Source: Chryseobacterium sp. LJ668
GTDB taxonomy: Bacteria > Bacteroidota > Bacteroidia > Flavobacteriales > Weeksellaceae
Length of the DNA stretch: 64,000 nt
Direction: 5' to 3'
NCBI RefSeq assembly: GCF_019613955.1
Contig: NZ_CP080443.1
Span: forward strand, 1,984,001 to 2,048,000
Under the pieces are notes generated by a model. The model saw only the letters and a program-made list of their open reading frames with translations, ran no database searches and was not told the origin of the DNA. Numbering within the stretch: position 1 is the first letter of the stretch; every line of letters starts with the position of its first letter. The position numbers and the translations under genes were made by a program. Of the stretch, positions 7,573 to 16,444 are shown piece after piece.

Positions 7573-9468
7573 TTACTTCTCCAATTGCTTATAACTTCTC
7601 TGTATAAAATCGGTAAGATCTTTCCCTTTCAATAAATTCTGGGAAAGTTTAGCGAGGTCTAAAGCATATTTTATTAGGTTTTCCTTGCTTTCTGCATCTT
7701 CAGTTTTTAAAATCTGACCGGCAAATTCGCTGTTAGAATTCACCACAAGATTATACATTTCAGGAAAACCGCCTATCACAAACATTCCGCCGCCGCCGGT
7801 TGCCTGCATATCTTTCATTCTTCTAATAAATTCAGGTTGAGTAATTGTAAAAGGCGCATCAGTGCTATCTAAATCCTCCAGTTGAACGGTGAATTTTTTG
7901 TCTTTAATAGATTCCTCCACACTCTTTTTAAGCGTTTCTTTATCGGTTTCGTTTAATTTAGAAATAATAGGATCGTCTTTTTTGATCAAATTATTCACAT
8001 GATCGGCATCCACTCTTGCAAACTGAATTTTTTCTTTTGTAGTTTCCATTTTCTGGATCAGATGTGGAACTATAGGGGAATCTAAAAGAAGAACATCATA
8101 CCCTTTATCTTTTGCAGACTGGATGTAGCTGTGTTGTTCATCGGCATTGGTGGCATATAGGATCACTAAGTTTCCGTCTTTATCTGTCTGATTGGGTTTG
8201 ATTTTCTCTTCCAGTTCGTTCCACAAGAAGTATTTCCCGTCTGTGGTTGGGTAGAGGGTGAATTTATCTGATTTTTCAAAGAATTTGTCTTCAGAAATCA
8301 TTCCGTATTCGATTACGATTTTGATGTCGTTCCACTTGGTTTCATAATCTTCACGGTTTTCATTGATCAGTGAAGCCATTTTATCAGCCACTTTTTTAGT
8401 GATATAAGAAGAGATTTTCTTCACTGCACCATCTGCCTGCAAATATGAACGGGAAACGTTCAAAGGAATATCCGGAGAATCAATCACTCCACGAAGCAAC
8501 ATCAAGAAGTCAGGAACAATACCTTTCACTTCATCTGTTACATAAACCTGATTTTGATACAGCTGAATTTTATCTTTTTCAATGTTTAATCCATTGTTTA
8601 GCTTAGGGAAAAATAAAACTCCCGTCAGGTTAAACGGATAATCGACATTCAGATGAATATGGAATAATGGCTCCTCAAACTGCATCGGATACAGCTCATG
8701 GTAAAATTTAGTGTAATCTTCCTTATTCAGATCAGCAGGAGCGATAGTCCACGCCGGATTTGGATTATTGATGATATTATCAATCTCTTCGGTTTCTGCT
8801 GCAGTTCCTTCCGGAGCATCTTCCGGAATTGGAAGCGTGTGAGTTTTGGTTCCGAATTTAATGGGAACAGGCATGAATTTGTTGTATTTCGACAACAGTT
8901 CTGTGATTTTAGATTCTTCTAAAAACTCCGTAGAATCTTCTGCGATATGAAGGATTATTTCGGTTCCTCTGTCGGTTTTTTCAGTTGTTTCTTCAAGACT
9001 GAATTCCGGACTTCCATCACAAATCCAGCGAACCGCCGGGTTTTCATCACGATAAGATTTTGTAATGATTTCTACTTTTTCAGCCACCATAAAAGCTGAG
9101 TAGAAGCCTAGTCCGAAATGTCCGATAATTCCCGAATCTTTAGCAGAGTCTTTATACTTATCCAGAAATTCTTCGGCTCCCGAAAATGCCACTTGGTTAA
9201 TGTATTTCTCCACTTCTTCAGCAGTCATCCCGAGACCTTGGTCGATGATATGGAGCTTTTTGTTTTCCTTATCGATTCTTACTTCGATTTTTGGATTTCC
9301 GTAATCTACTTTGGCTTCACCAATATTCGTCAGGTGTTTTAATTTCAATGTTGCATCAGTTGCATTTGAAATTAATTCTCTTAAAAATATTTCGTGATCG
9401 CTGTATAAAAACTTTTTAATCAAGGGAAAAATATTTTCCACCGAAACATTGATATTTCCTTTTGTCAT
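7573..9468 (-). CDS. htpG: Molecular chaperone HtpG (Hsp90)
   Basis: 631 residues, close to E. coli HtpG. The N-terminal GHKL ATPase shows LRELISNATDATLK (ATP-site Glu/Asn), DQGLGMT and GHFGLGFYSAFMV. The middle domain has the catalytic-loop Arg region NVSRSYLQ, and the C-terminal domain carries a GGGG stretch near residue 558. Family knowledge: a cytosolic ATP-dependent chaperone, often heat-inducible. It is alone on the minus strand, with an unusual upstream region (9518-9541) that may be a stress-responsive promoter. Confidence 0.97.
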   Translation of the reverse strand: MTKGNINVSVENIFPLIKKFLYSDHEIFLRELISNATDATLKLKHLTNIGEAKVDYGNPKIEVRIDKENKKLHIIDQGLGMTAEEVEKYINQVAFSGAEEFLDKYKDSAKDSGIIGHFGLGFYSAFMVAEKVEIITKSYRDENPAVRWICDGSPEFSLEETTEKTDRGTEIILHIAEDSTEFLEESKITELLSKYNKFMPVPIKFGTKTHTLPIPEDAPEGTAAETEEIDNIINNPNPAWTIAPADLNKEDYTKFYHELYPMQFEEPLFHIHLNVDYPFNLTGVLFFPKLNNGLNIEKDKIQLYQNQVYVTDEVKGIVPDFLMLLRGVIDSPDIPLNVSRSYLQADGAVKKISSYITKKVADKMASLINENREDYETKWNDIKIVIEYGMISEDKFFEKSDKFTLYPTTDGKYFLWNELEEKIKPNQTDKDGNLVILYATNADEQHSYIQSAKDKGYDVLLLDSPIVPHLIQKMETTKEKIQFARVDADHVNNLIKKDDPIISKLNETDKETLKKSVEESIKDKKFTVQLEDLDSTDAPFTITQPEFIRRMKDMQATGGGGMFVIGGFPEMYNLVVNSNSEFAGQILKTEDAESKENLIKYALDLAKLSQNLLKGKDLTDFIQRSYKQLEK

Positions 9469-9517
9469 ATCTATTGAGTTTAATTTTATATATCTTTTAG
9501 CTCAAAAAAAAGACCAC

Positions 9518-9541
9518 CGTGCCAGAAGTGACAAATTGACA
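9518..9541 (-). promoter_or_regulatory. Candidate sigma-54-like or heat-shock promoter region of htpG
   Basis: On the minus strand a direct repeat TGTCA-ATT-TGTCA (9529-9541) is followed by TGGCACG (9518-9524), identical to the sigma-54 -24 box. The matching -12 box is poor (TCTTT where TTGCW is expected). No TAnnTTTG box was seen nearer the gene. Regulation is inferred only. Confidence 0.4.
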
Positions 9542-9666
9542 TTTTTTCACTGGTTTGAAATGGGGTGAAATAATTATTAAATATAAAATCAATTAATTAG
9601 TACGGAATTAATACAAATCTTTACCTAGAAGTTTAGAAGTTCGTCTGAAACTTGTTGTATGGCAAC

Positions 9667-9693
9667 AAAAAAAGACAGCCTTTCAGCTGTCTT
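9667..9693 (-). terminator. recA terminator
   Basis: AAGACAGC / GCTGTCTT hairpin with an A run on the plus strand (a T run for recA), just after the recA stop. Confidence 0.85.
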
Positions 9694-9714
9694 CAATATT
9701 TTTACCAATACAAA

Positions 9715-10722
9715 TTACTTTTTGTTATTGATGATTTCTTCTTTTACTTTTCCTTCAAGTTCTTCAGCCAATTCAGGATTGTCTTTTAAAACATCTCTTA
9801 CCGCATCACGGCCTTGTCCTAATTTTGTATCGCCGTAGCTGAACCAAGAACCGCTTTTCTTCACAATGCCCATATCAACGGCAGCATCCAATATTTCACC
9901 TGTTTTAGAAACACCTTCACCATACATAATGTCAAATTCTGCCATTTTGAAAGGCGGAGCTACCTTGTTTTTCACAATTTTTACTTTCACACGGCTACCA
10001 ACAGCTTCGTCACCGTTTTTGATCGGTGCACTTGCTTTTCTGATATCCACTCTCACAGAAGCGTAAAACTTCAATGCATTACCACCGGTAGTGGTTTCTG
10101 GATTTCCGAACATCACCCCGATTTTTTCTCTCAACTGGTTGATGAAAATCACGGTACATTTTGTTCTTGAAATGGTTGCCGTTAATTTTCTTAAAGCCTG
10201 AGACATCAATCTTGCGTGCAGACCCATTTTAGAATCTCCCATTTCACCTTCAATCTCTGCCTTTGGTGTCAATGCTGCCACTGAGTCAATCACCACAATG
10301 TCAATTGCACCAGAACGGATCAGGTTATCGGCTATTTCCAAAGCCTGTTCACCGTTATCGGGCTGAGAAATAATCAAGTTTTCTAGATCGATTCCTAATT
10401 TCCCTGCGTAACCTCTGTCAAAAGCGTGCTCAGCATCAATAAATGCAGCAATTCCTCCTGCTTTTTGTGCTTCCGCGATTGCATGTAAAGTTAATGTTGT
10501 TTTACCGGAAGATTCTGGTCCGTAGATCTCAATAATTCTTCCCCTTGGATATCCGCCAACGCCTAAAGCGATGTCTAATCCTAATGATCCGGAAGGAATC
10601 ACTTCGATGGTGGTGTCGATCGCACTGTCTCCCAACGTCATTACTGTTCCTTTTCCGTATGTTTTATCTAGCTTGTCAAGCACCAATGCCAGTGCTTTTT
10701 TCTTATCGTCTATATTACTCAT
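9715..10722 (-). CDS. recA: Recombinase RecA
   Basis: 335 residues with Walker [10 protein letters not shown] (68-76), VVIDSVAAL (Walker B), the L1 region [11 protein letters not shown] and [21 protein letters not shown]. Family knowledge: ATP-dependent strand exchange and SOS coprotease. The C-terminal acidic tail is short ([16 protein letters not shown]). It is monocistronic with its own terminator. I see no obvious SOS box, which fits Bacteroidetes lacking a classical LexA site, though I did not test this. Confidence 0.98.
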   Translation of the reverse strand: MSNIDDKKKALALVLDKLDKTYGKGTVMTLGDSAIDTTIEVIPSGSLGLDIALGVGGYPRGRIIEIYGPESSGKTTLTLHAIAEAQKAGGIAAFIDAEHAFDRGYAGKLGIDLENLIISQPDNGEQALEIADNLIRSGAIDIVVIDSVAALTPKAEIEGEMGDSKMGLHARLMSQALRKLTATISRTKCTVIFINQLREKIGVMFGNPETTTGGNALKFYASVRVDIRKASAPIKNGDEAVGSRVKVKIVKNKVAPPFKMAEFDIMYGEGVSKTGEILDAAVDMGIVKKSGSWFSYGDTKLGQGRDAVRDVLKDNPELAEELEGKVKEEIINNKK

Positions 10723-10742
10723 TTAGTATTCGTATAATTTAT

Positions 10743-10750
10743 CAAAAATA
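10743..10750 (-). promoter_or_regulatory. -7 box (TAnnTTTG) of recA
   Basis: TATTTTTG on the minus strand, 20 nt before the recA ATG. Confidence 0.5.
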
Positions 10751-10869
10751 CAAAATTTTAAGATTAAAAACTAATATATTTTGCTTGATTCAGTGTTTTT
10801 TAGCGTTAAAAAATGATAAAATTTGCAGTAAATAAAACACCGTAATATCCTAAGAAATACTATTTTTCA

Positions 10870-11125
10870 GAAGCTGGATCCCGCTTTCTGCTGTATCTTT
10901 TTCACCACCGCATTTTTCAAAGCCAATTAAGAAAAAGGATGTCGTGGCAATCGGGGCTAGAACAAAAGCTGTCGATAAAATACTCTCGGCCTGACAAACA
11001 AATATAAGACGGGTGGTTTGTAGCCCCGATTGAATGGCATCTTTAAGCTCTTTCTTTGTTTCGGCGGCGGCAAAGCCGCCGCCGAAACAAAGAAAATCGA
11101 GCGGTGAAAGCGGAAGTAGCTCCCA
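10870..11125. repeat. Nested imperfect inverted-repeat element (about 250 bp)
   Basis: Three nested inverted pairs are visible: outer CCGCTTTC (10881-10888) with GAAAGCGG (11106-11113), middle CAATCGGGGCTA (10948-10959) with TAGCCCCGATTG (11021-11032), and inside the right part a perfect 21-bp-arm palindrome at 11051-11095. The outer flanks (AAGCTGGATCCCGC / GCGGAAGTAGCTCCC) also pair imperfectly. This looks like a non-autonomous interspersed repeat rather than a gene. A 102-codon frame reads through it but crosses the palindrome, and I treat it as a translation of the repeat. Confidence 0.65.
11051..11095. repeat. Perfect 21-bp-arm palindrome sharing its core with 7477-7527
   Basis: Arms at 11051-11071 and 11075-11095 around AAA. 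The inner arm TTTCGGCGGCGGC equals that at 7488-7500; the loop is AAA here and TTT there, so the two cores are in opposite orientation. The outer arm is TTTCTTTG. Confidence 0.8.
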
Positions 11126-11132
11126 ATAAAAA

Positions 11133-12329
11133 TTAATGAAAATTAGAGTTCTGAGCAACTCTGAGATAATCTTCCAGAACTTTCATCTGGTCTTTGTTTC
11201 CTTTTTTAATTCTCACTTCACGGCTTACCGTAGAATCATATATTTTATTAATGATTTTTTTCGTCATCGGAAAACCTTTTTTGAATGGAACATTCGGGAT
11301 ATGCATTCTTTTACAAACTGCATCATCCAGCAAAAACCAGGTGCAACAGATGTGAAGATACCTAAGGTTTTTTTTCTGAAACTGATATTTCAGAATAGGA
11401 TTTTCAAGCGACTCATTCAGTAGAGAATGAGCAAGTAAAACAGAATCTTGATCTGCAGAAGGCTGAATGGAAGTCCACAAATAAAAATACTCGGTCGCTT
11501 CTTTTTTGTTATTGGGCAAAAGTTCTTCAGGAACTCCCAAAAGGAAGCCGATATATTTCCAAAGGTGAAAATGCCCTTTTTCTTCTTCCTCAGAAATGGT
11601 GTTTCCCAATTTGTGAAGACTGTGTAAAAAAACCAGGCTGAAACCGATATAAGTCGCCATCATATCCCATGAATTGATCGGTTTGCCCCAATTTTCAGTA
11701 TCCCAGTTTTTATAATGCTTTTTGATAGAAAGTCTTGCGTAGGAGTGTATCAATCTAGTTTTAATGGCAAATTCGTAGCCTTTTTTATGAATTTCTAAGG
11801 CATCATATCGCGTCACATTCACCCAGAAATCTAAAGTTTCTGAAAGTCTTTTTACAGCACCTTTCTTTAATGCCTCGGTGACGATGAGCGGCTTATTGAG
11901 GTATGCATAATCGTAACCGCCAATGAGACAGTAATCACGTAGAGAAATTAAGGAGTCTATATTACACCGCATACAGAGCTCTGCTCCGCTTTTCAATAAG
12001 TTGTGATCAAGCCAGACAGGAACAGTCTGTGTTTGCTGAAATAGTTTCTTTACACTTTCAGGGGCTTGATCATCCTCTGAAACTCCTTTTCGGATGTAGT
12101 TTTCAATTTCCCGCGATGCTTCATTGAATTTTTTAGTAAAATAGACATCTTTTATAACTTCGTCACCCGCTTCATCGACATGATAAAAGAAATGAGAAAA
12201 TTTATCAAAGTCTCTAAAACTAACTTCAGCTCCGGAAAAATCAATGAGTTGTTTTCCGTTGCCTTTCGTCCAAAAATCTTTGAAATGTTGTGAATCTTTA
12301 AATCTTGGCTGTAAAACTGTCCTTTCCAT
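11133..12329 (-). CDS. MpaB/Lcp-family (DUF2236) oxygenase-like protein
   Basis: 398 residues, mostly alpha-helical, resembling the DUF2236/MpaB/latex-clearing-protein group. Phrases that fit are the central RLIHSYAR (possible haem-ligand His region) and NSWDMMATYIGFS with the following helices. Family knowledge: Lcp members are b-type haem oxygenases; most bacterial DUF2236 proteins have no known substrate. I chose ATG 12329 (MERTVLQ); the frame extends to a TTG at 12347, but a TACTTTTA box overlaps that stretch. It lies between an interspersed repeat and a minus-strand gene of unknown role. Confidence 0.72.
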   Translation of the reverse strand: MERTVLQPRFKDSQHFKDFWTKGNGKQLIDFSGAEVSFRDFDKFSHFFYHVDEAGDEVIKDVYFTKKFNEASREIENYIRKGVSEDDQAPESVKKLFQQTQTVPVWLDHNLLKSGAELCMRCNIDSLISLRDYCLIGGYDYAYLNKPLIVTEALKKGAVKRLSETLDFWVNVTRYDALEIHKKGYEFAIKTRLIHSYARLSIKKHYKNWDTENWGKPINSWDMMATYIGFSLVFLHSLHKLGNTISEEEEKGHFHLWKYIGFLLGVPEELLPNNKKEATEYFYLWTSIQPSADQDSVLLAHSLLNESLENPILKYQFQKKNLRYLHICCTWFLLDDAVCKRMHIPNVPFKKGFPMTKKIINKIYDSTVSREVRIKKGNKDQMKVLEDYLRVAQNSNFH

Positions 12330-12442
12330 GTGATGATAAAAGTACAAGTTTTAAGCCGAAAATCTTTGGTGAGATTTGTCAGCTAAATATTTTGGCCGAT
12401 TAAATTTTAGATTTAATTAAATGATAATTTGTTGAAACGACT

Positions 12443-12907
12443 TTACTTAATGCTGTCTTTTTTACTAAATACGGAATCATCCTCAATCAAAGCTTCACCA
12501 AAAATAAATTGGTCGTTTTCCGGAATAGTGTCTTCCTCGATCTTAATTTTACCCATAAGAGGTGGTCTTTCTGTACCAGATTTTGAACAGCCTGTTAATA
12601 ACAAAACCAAAGAAAAAATAGTTAATGTAATTCTACTGTTACGGTAATTAGTAGGAATATTCTTGAAGAATTTATTTTTTAAATTTAAAATTTTTGAATC
12701 TTTGGTTTTCAATTGATCATTATAAAGTCTCCCGCAAATTTTTTCATTTTGCTTTTCTTTTATGATATTAATAATTTCATGATGTTTCTTGTGAGTAAAA
12801 TCAATCACACATTTGTCACATACCGAACAAAATTTTCCTTTCTCATGAGAAGACATTAATTCCCATTTTTCAGAACAGGGGTTTGGAATTTGTAAGTTTT
12901 TAATCAT
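12443..12907 (-). CDS. Cys-rich N-terminal domain protein with one membrane segment
   Basis: 154 residues. The N-terminal part (about 1-62) has PNPCSEKWELM, the zinc-ribbon-like CSVCDKC with VIDFT, and KICGR; I recall this Cys pattern from many flavobacterial proteins of unknown function. A hydrophobic segment follows at about 92-107 (LTIFSLVLLLTG) ending in CSKS, like a lipobox but internal, and then an acidic tail. It is possibly a type II membrane protein with a cytosolic metal-binding domain. No functional assignment. Confidence 0.65.
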   Translation of the reverse strand: MIKNLQIPNPCSEKWELMSSHEKGKFCSVCDKCVIDFTHKKHHEIINIIKEKQNEKICGRLYNDQLKTKDSKILNLKNKFFKNIPTNYRNSRITLTIFSLVLLLTGCSKSGTERPPLMGKIKIEEDTIPENDQFIFGEALIEDDSVFSKKDSIK

Positions 12908-12930
12908 TAATATTTAAGATAAATGTATTA

Positions 12931-12962
12931 AAAAAAAAACCGCTCCAGAAATGGAACGGTTT
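12931..12962 (-). terminator. sucC terminator
   Basis: AAACCGTTCC / GGAGCGGTTT hairpin followed by nine T on the minus strand. Confidence 0.85.
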
Positions 12963-12985
12963 AAATTTATATAAAAATTTTAGAA

Positions 12986-14176
12986 CTAAGCTAAAACTTC
13001 TTTTACTTTATTAGCAGCTTCTTCCAAAGTAATTGCAGAGTGTACCGGAAGACCAGACTCGTCAATTAATCTTTTAGCTTCTACAGCATTAGTTCCCTGT
13101 AGTCTTACGATCAATGGAACCGGAAGACTTCCCATTGCTCTATAAGCATCTACAACACCTTGAGCAACTCTGTCACATCTTACGATACCTCCGAAGATAT
13201 TAATTAGGATTGCTTTTACGTTAGGATCTCTTAAGATAATCCCGAAAGCAGTCTGTACTCTTGCAGCATCTGCAGTACCACCAACGTCCAGGAAGTTAGC
13301 AGGGCTACCTCCAGATAATTTGATAATATCCATAGTTGCCATTGCAAGACCAGCTCCGTTTACCATACAAGCAACATTACCGTCAAGCTTTACGAAGTTA
13401 AGACCAGCTTCACCAGCTTCAACATCCATAGGATCTTCTTCTCTAGTATCTCTTAAAGCTTCAAGATCTTTGTGACGGAACAATGAGTTGCCATCCAAAG
13501 TTACTTTAGCATCTACAGCGATAATTTTGTTATCAGAAGTTTTCAAAACCGGGTTGATTTCGAATAAAGAAGCATCAATTCCTACATATGCATTGTATAA
13601 AGAAGTGATGAATTTTGTAAATTCTTTGAACGCATTTCCTTCAAGACCTAGGTTGAAAGCAATTTTTCTAGCCTGAAAACCTTGAAGACCCAAAGTAGGA
13701 TCGATCAATTCGTTGTGGATCAAGTGAGGCGTTACTTCAGCAACGTGCTCAATATCCATACCACCTTCAGTAGAATATACGATTGTATTTTTACCTTCGG
13801 CTCTGTCTAAAAGAATAGAAACATAAAATTCTTTAGTTTCAGATTCTCCGGGATAATATACATCCTCTGCTACCAATACAGAATTTACCAATTTACCTTC
13901 AGCAGAAGTCTGAGGCGTAATCAATTGCATTCCGATGATGTTTTGAGCGTTTTCTTTCAACTTATCCATGTTCGGAGAAAACTTTACACCGCCACCTTTA
14001 CCACGACCACCTGCGTGAATTTGTGCTTTTACAACCCAAGCCTGAGCTCCGGTTTCAGCAGTAAGTTTTTCAGCAGCAGCTACAGCTTCGTCTACGTTAT
14101 TAGCTACGAAACCACGTTGTATTGCTACTCCGTACTTTGATAAAATCTCTTTTGATTGATACTCGTGAAGATTCAT
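12986..14176 (-). CDS. sucC: Succinate-CoA ligase (ADP-forming) subunit beta
   Basis: 396 residues with the MNLHEYQSKEIL start, an ATP-grasp domain (VVKAQIHAGGRGKGGGVK, EINPVL) and the C-terminal CoA-ligase part (MVNGAGLAMATMD, NFLDVGGTAD, INIFGGIVRCD). It forms the TCA-cycle heterotetramer with SucD. sucD is not adjacent. A full -33/-7 promoter precedes it and a strong terminator follows, so it is a single-gene unit. Confidence 0.97.
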   Translation of the reverse strand: MNLHEYQSKEILSKYGVAIQRGFVANNVDEAVAAAEKLTAETGAQAWVVKAQIHAGGRGKGGGVKFSPNMDKLKENAQNIIGMQLITPQTSAEGKLVNSVLVAEDVYYPGESETKEFYVSILLDRAEGKNTIVYSTEGGMDIEHVAEVTPHLIHNELIDPTLGLQGFQARKIAFNLGLEGNAFKEFTKFITSLYNAYVGIDASLFEINPVLKTSDNKIIAVDAKVTLDGNSLFRHKDLEALRDTREEDPMDVEAGEAGLNFVKLDGNVACMVNGAGLAMATMDIIKLSGGSPANFLDVGGTADAARVQTAFGIILRDPNVKAILINIFGGIVRCDRVAQGVVDAYRAMGSLPVPLIVRLQGTNAVEAKRLIDESGLPVHSAITLEEAANKVKEVLA

Positions 14177-14214
14177 ATTATTTTTATTATTATATTTTAA
14201 TTTTTAAAGGTTGA

Positions 14215-14244
14215 CAAATTTAATAAAAAGACACGGAAGTTCAA
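14215..14244 (-). promoter_or_regulatory. sucC promoter (TTG-N19-TAAATTTG)
   Basis: On the minus strand TTG (14242-14244), 19 nt, then TAAATTTG (14215-14222), about 38 nt before the sucC ATG. Both elements and the spacing match the Bacteroidetes consensus. Confidence 0.7.
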
Positions 14245-14335
14245 GATTATTAGGATAAAAATTAAAACTTACATGACAATGTCTGAAATTTAAGTCAAAA
14301 CTGTTTTGTTTTTTTGAAATATATTGTTGAAATTG

Positions 14336-14722
14336 TTAAATTCTATTCTTTACAAAATAAAAAATCAACATTCCCCAACTTAAGATCATAAACAATCCAC
14401 CAAGCGGAGTAATCGGTCCTAGAAATTTAAGATTTGCTCCCAAATAATCCTGTAAACTCAAACCATAGATACTGAAAGAGAACAACATCGTTCCTACAAT
14501 CATCAATATGGAGATCCATTTTTGAGAAGAGGTGTCAAATTTTAAAATGTAACCTACGATCAGCAAGAAAAATGCTGCATACATTTGGTATCTTACGCCT
14601 GTTTCAAAGCTTTCAAGTCTTTCTACAGATATAATTTTCTTTAAGGCATGTGCTCCGAAAGCGCCTAAAATTACGGATAACATTCCGTAAGCAGCACCGA
14701 AGACTAAAGTAATTGTTTTCAT
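14336..14722 (-). CDS. DUF423 membrane protein (YgdD family)
   Basis: 128 residues with about four hydrophobic segments, the conserved N-terminal ILGAFGAHALKK and the C-terminal ITPLGGLFMILSWG. This is the DUF423 family of small inner-membrane proteins with no established function. It lies 40 bp after the 51-residue ORF and may be the last gene of the HMG-CoA reductase unit. Confidence 0.88.
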   Translation of the reverse strand: MKTITLVFGAAYGMLSVILGAFGAHALKKIISVERLESFETGVRYQMYAAFFLLIVGYILKFDTSSQKWISILMIVGTMLFSFSIYGLSLQDYLGANLKFLGPITPLGGLFMILSWGMLIFYFVKNRI

Positions 14723-14762
14723 TTTATTGATTTATCTCAACAGGTTTTTAAGCAGCCTGTTT

Positions 14763-14918
14763 TTATTTATAGTTTAAAATCTTAAATATTAGTGATATTA
14801 CCCCAATTGCAATGAAGATCCATGCAAATTTTTTATTTCGGGCAAAACCCGGATTTTTTGTTACTTTCAGAAAAATTCCGAAAGCCAACATAAGAGCTGC
14901 GACAATAATTCCAAACAT
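14763..14918 (-). CDS. 51-residue two-helix membrane protein coupled to HMG-CoA reductase
   Basis: The ORF starts MFGIIVAALMLAFGIFLK and has a second hydrophobic stretch FAWIFIAIGVISLIF, separated by a basic KNPGFARNKK turn. Its ATG overlaps the preceding stop as TAATG, suggesting translational coupling to the reductase. Two helices with a positive loop predict a small integral membrane protein. The family is not recognised. Confidence 0.65.
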   Translation of the reverse strand: MFGIIVAALMLAFGIFLKVTKNPGFARNKKFAWIFIAIGVISLIFKILNYK

Positions 14919-16246
14919 TATTGTCCTCTTAATCTGTTAAACTCATTGATAACCTCATGATGACTTACTGTTTTATCTTTGAAGTAGGTTACAAAATGTT
15001 GCTTTTCTTCTTCTGTTGCCCCCATTTGGTTTAGAATATTCAGCAAGTGCATTTTCATGTGACCTTTCTGAATTCCTGTGGTCACTAAAGATCTCAAAGC
15101 TCCAAAATTCTGAGCAAGCCCTGAAACAGCCAAAATACTCATCAGTTCCTGAGCAGAAGGTTTCCCGAGAAGTGCCAAAGAAAATTTTACCAAAGGATGA
15201 AGATTCGTTAAACCGCCTACAACGCCTACAGAAATCGGAAGGTCGATCCAAAATCTGAATATTCCGTTGTCTGTCGTACAGTGTGTTAACGAAGAATATT
15301 TTCCTTCTCTTGCAGCGTATGCATGTGCGCAAGCTTCAGTTGCTCTGAAATCATTTCCGGTTGCAATGACAACGGCATCAACGCCATTCATAATTCCTTT
15401 GTTATGCGTTGTCGCACGGAAGGGTTCAATTTCGGCGATGGTTACCGCTTGTTTAAATTTTCTTGCAAATTCTTCATTTGAAATTCCACTGTCGTCTTTT
15501 AAGTCTTCAATTTTACATGAAACTTCGGCTCTTACTATGCAGTCCGGAGTGAAATTGGAAAGAATATTCATCACTACCTGCAAAGAATTTTTTTCTTCCT
15601 GTGTGAAATCTTCTTCCAAAGAAATTTCTTCTTTTAAAGTTTTTCCAAATTGTTCAAGGCAAGAGTTGATGAAGTTGGCACCCATAGAGTCTACGGTGTC
15701 AAAGCTTGCTTTTAACTGGAAGTAATTAGACATTTCTGCGGTTTTATCAACCAGTTTTATTTCTAAAATTCCACCGCCACGATTTCTCATGTTTGCCGTG
15801 ATGCTTTCTGTGGCTTCAAAAAGTTTTTTCTTTAATTTAAAATTAAAAAAATGCTGAAGTTTATGCGATTCTACATCAATAATGAAATGAGTGTGACCTA
15901 ATTTTTTGGTATTGATAATCGTAGTTTTGAACCCACCTTTATCAATCCAGAATTTTGCTGCTTTTGAAGCGGCTGCAACTACAGAGCTTTCTTCAACGGC
16001 CATCGGTAAAGCCAATAACTTTCCGTCAATCAGAAAATTCGGAGCAATTCCGTACGGCATATAAAAATTGGAAATGGTGTTTTCGGAAAATTCATCATGG
16101 AGTTTCTGAAGGTCTGCATTTTCATTCCAATATTGATTGAGTATATTTTGATAATCTGTGTTTCCTTCGAGATATTCATTGACGAGCCAGTCAATTTTTC
16201 CCTGTTTGGTCAGTTTAGAAAAACCTTCTACCGGTTGATGATTCAT
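14918..16246 (-). CDS. Hydroxymethylglutaryl-CoA reductase, class II
   Basis: 442 residues of the class II (NAD(P)H) HMG-CoA reductase family: ENTISNFYMPYGIAPNF near the N-terminus, DSMGANFINSCLEQ, NKGIMNGVDAVVIATGND with the catalytic Lys, and GIQKGHMKMH with the catalytic His. Family knowledge: it converts HMG-CoA to mevalonate; Flavobacteriia make isoprenoids through mevalonate, so a biosynthetic role is likely even though class II enzymes are often labelled degradative. It is divergent from the radical-SAM gene and coupled to a 51-residue ORF downstream. Confidence 0.93.
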   Translation of the reverse strand: MNHQPVEGFSKLTKQGKIDWLVNEYLEGNTDYQNILNQYWNENADLQKLHDEFSENTISNFYMPYGIAPNFLIDGKLLALPMAVEESSVVAAASKAAKFWIDKGGFKTTIINTKKLGHTHFIIDVESHKLQHFFNFKLKKKLFEATESITANMRNRGGGILEIKLVDKTAEMSNYFQLKASFDTVDSMGANFINSCLEQFGKTLKEEISLEEDFTQEEKNSLQVVMNILSNFTPDCIVRAEVSCKIEDLKDDSGISNEEFARKFKQAVTIAEIEPFRATTHNKGIMNGVDAVVIATGNDFRATEACAHAYAAREGKYSSLTHCTTDNGIFRFWIDLPISVGVVGGLTNLHPLVKFSLALLGKPSAQELMSILAVSGLAQNFGALRSLVTTGIQKGHMKMHLLNILNQMGATEEEKQHFVTYFKDKTVSHHEVINEFNRLRGQ

Positions 16247-16444
16247 AGTAATAAGTTATTTTTTGATACAGAAAAGCGGAATCGACCGTTTACGATTTCA
16301 CGCATAAATTAATGATGGTAAATATAGTAAATTTGTTTGTGCCTATTGTGGATAAGTTCGTTGAAAAAAGAGTGATATTTCTCAATTTTGGACATAATTT
16401 TGTATAGTAAATTAGATATTTATAATAAATTCCAACTTTAATAA

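Noticed and set aside
10850..11158. 102-codon minus-strand reading frame
   Set aside because: It runs through the inverted-repeat element and the GC-rich palindrome; the translation has the palindrome's Gly/Ala run and no conserved domain. More likely a translation of the repeat.
14739..14761. AACAGG/CCTGTT hairpin
   Set aside because: The T run is on the plus strand, but both neighbours are on the minus strand, so it does not act as their terminator in a simple way.
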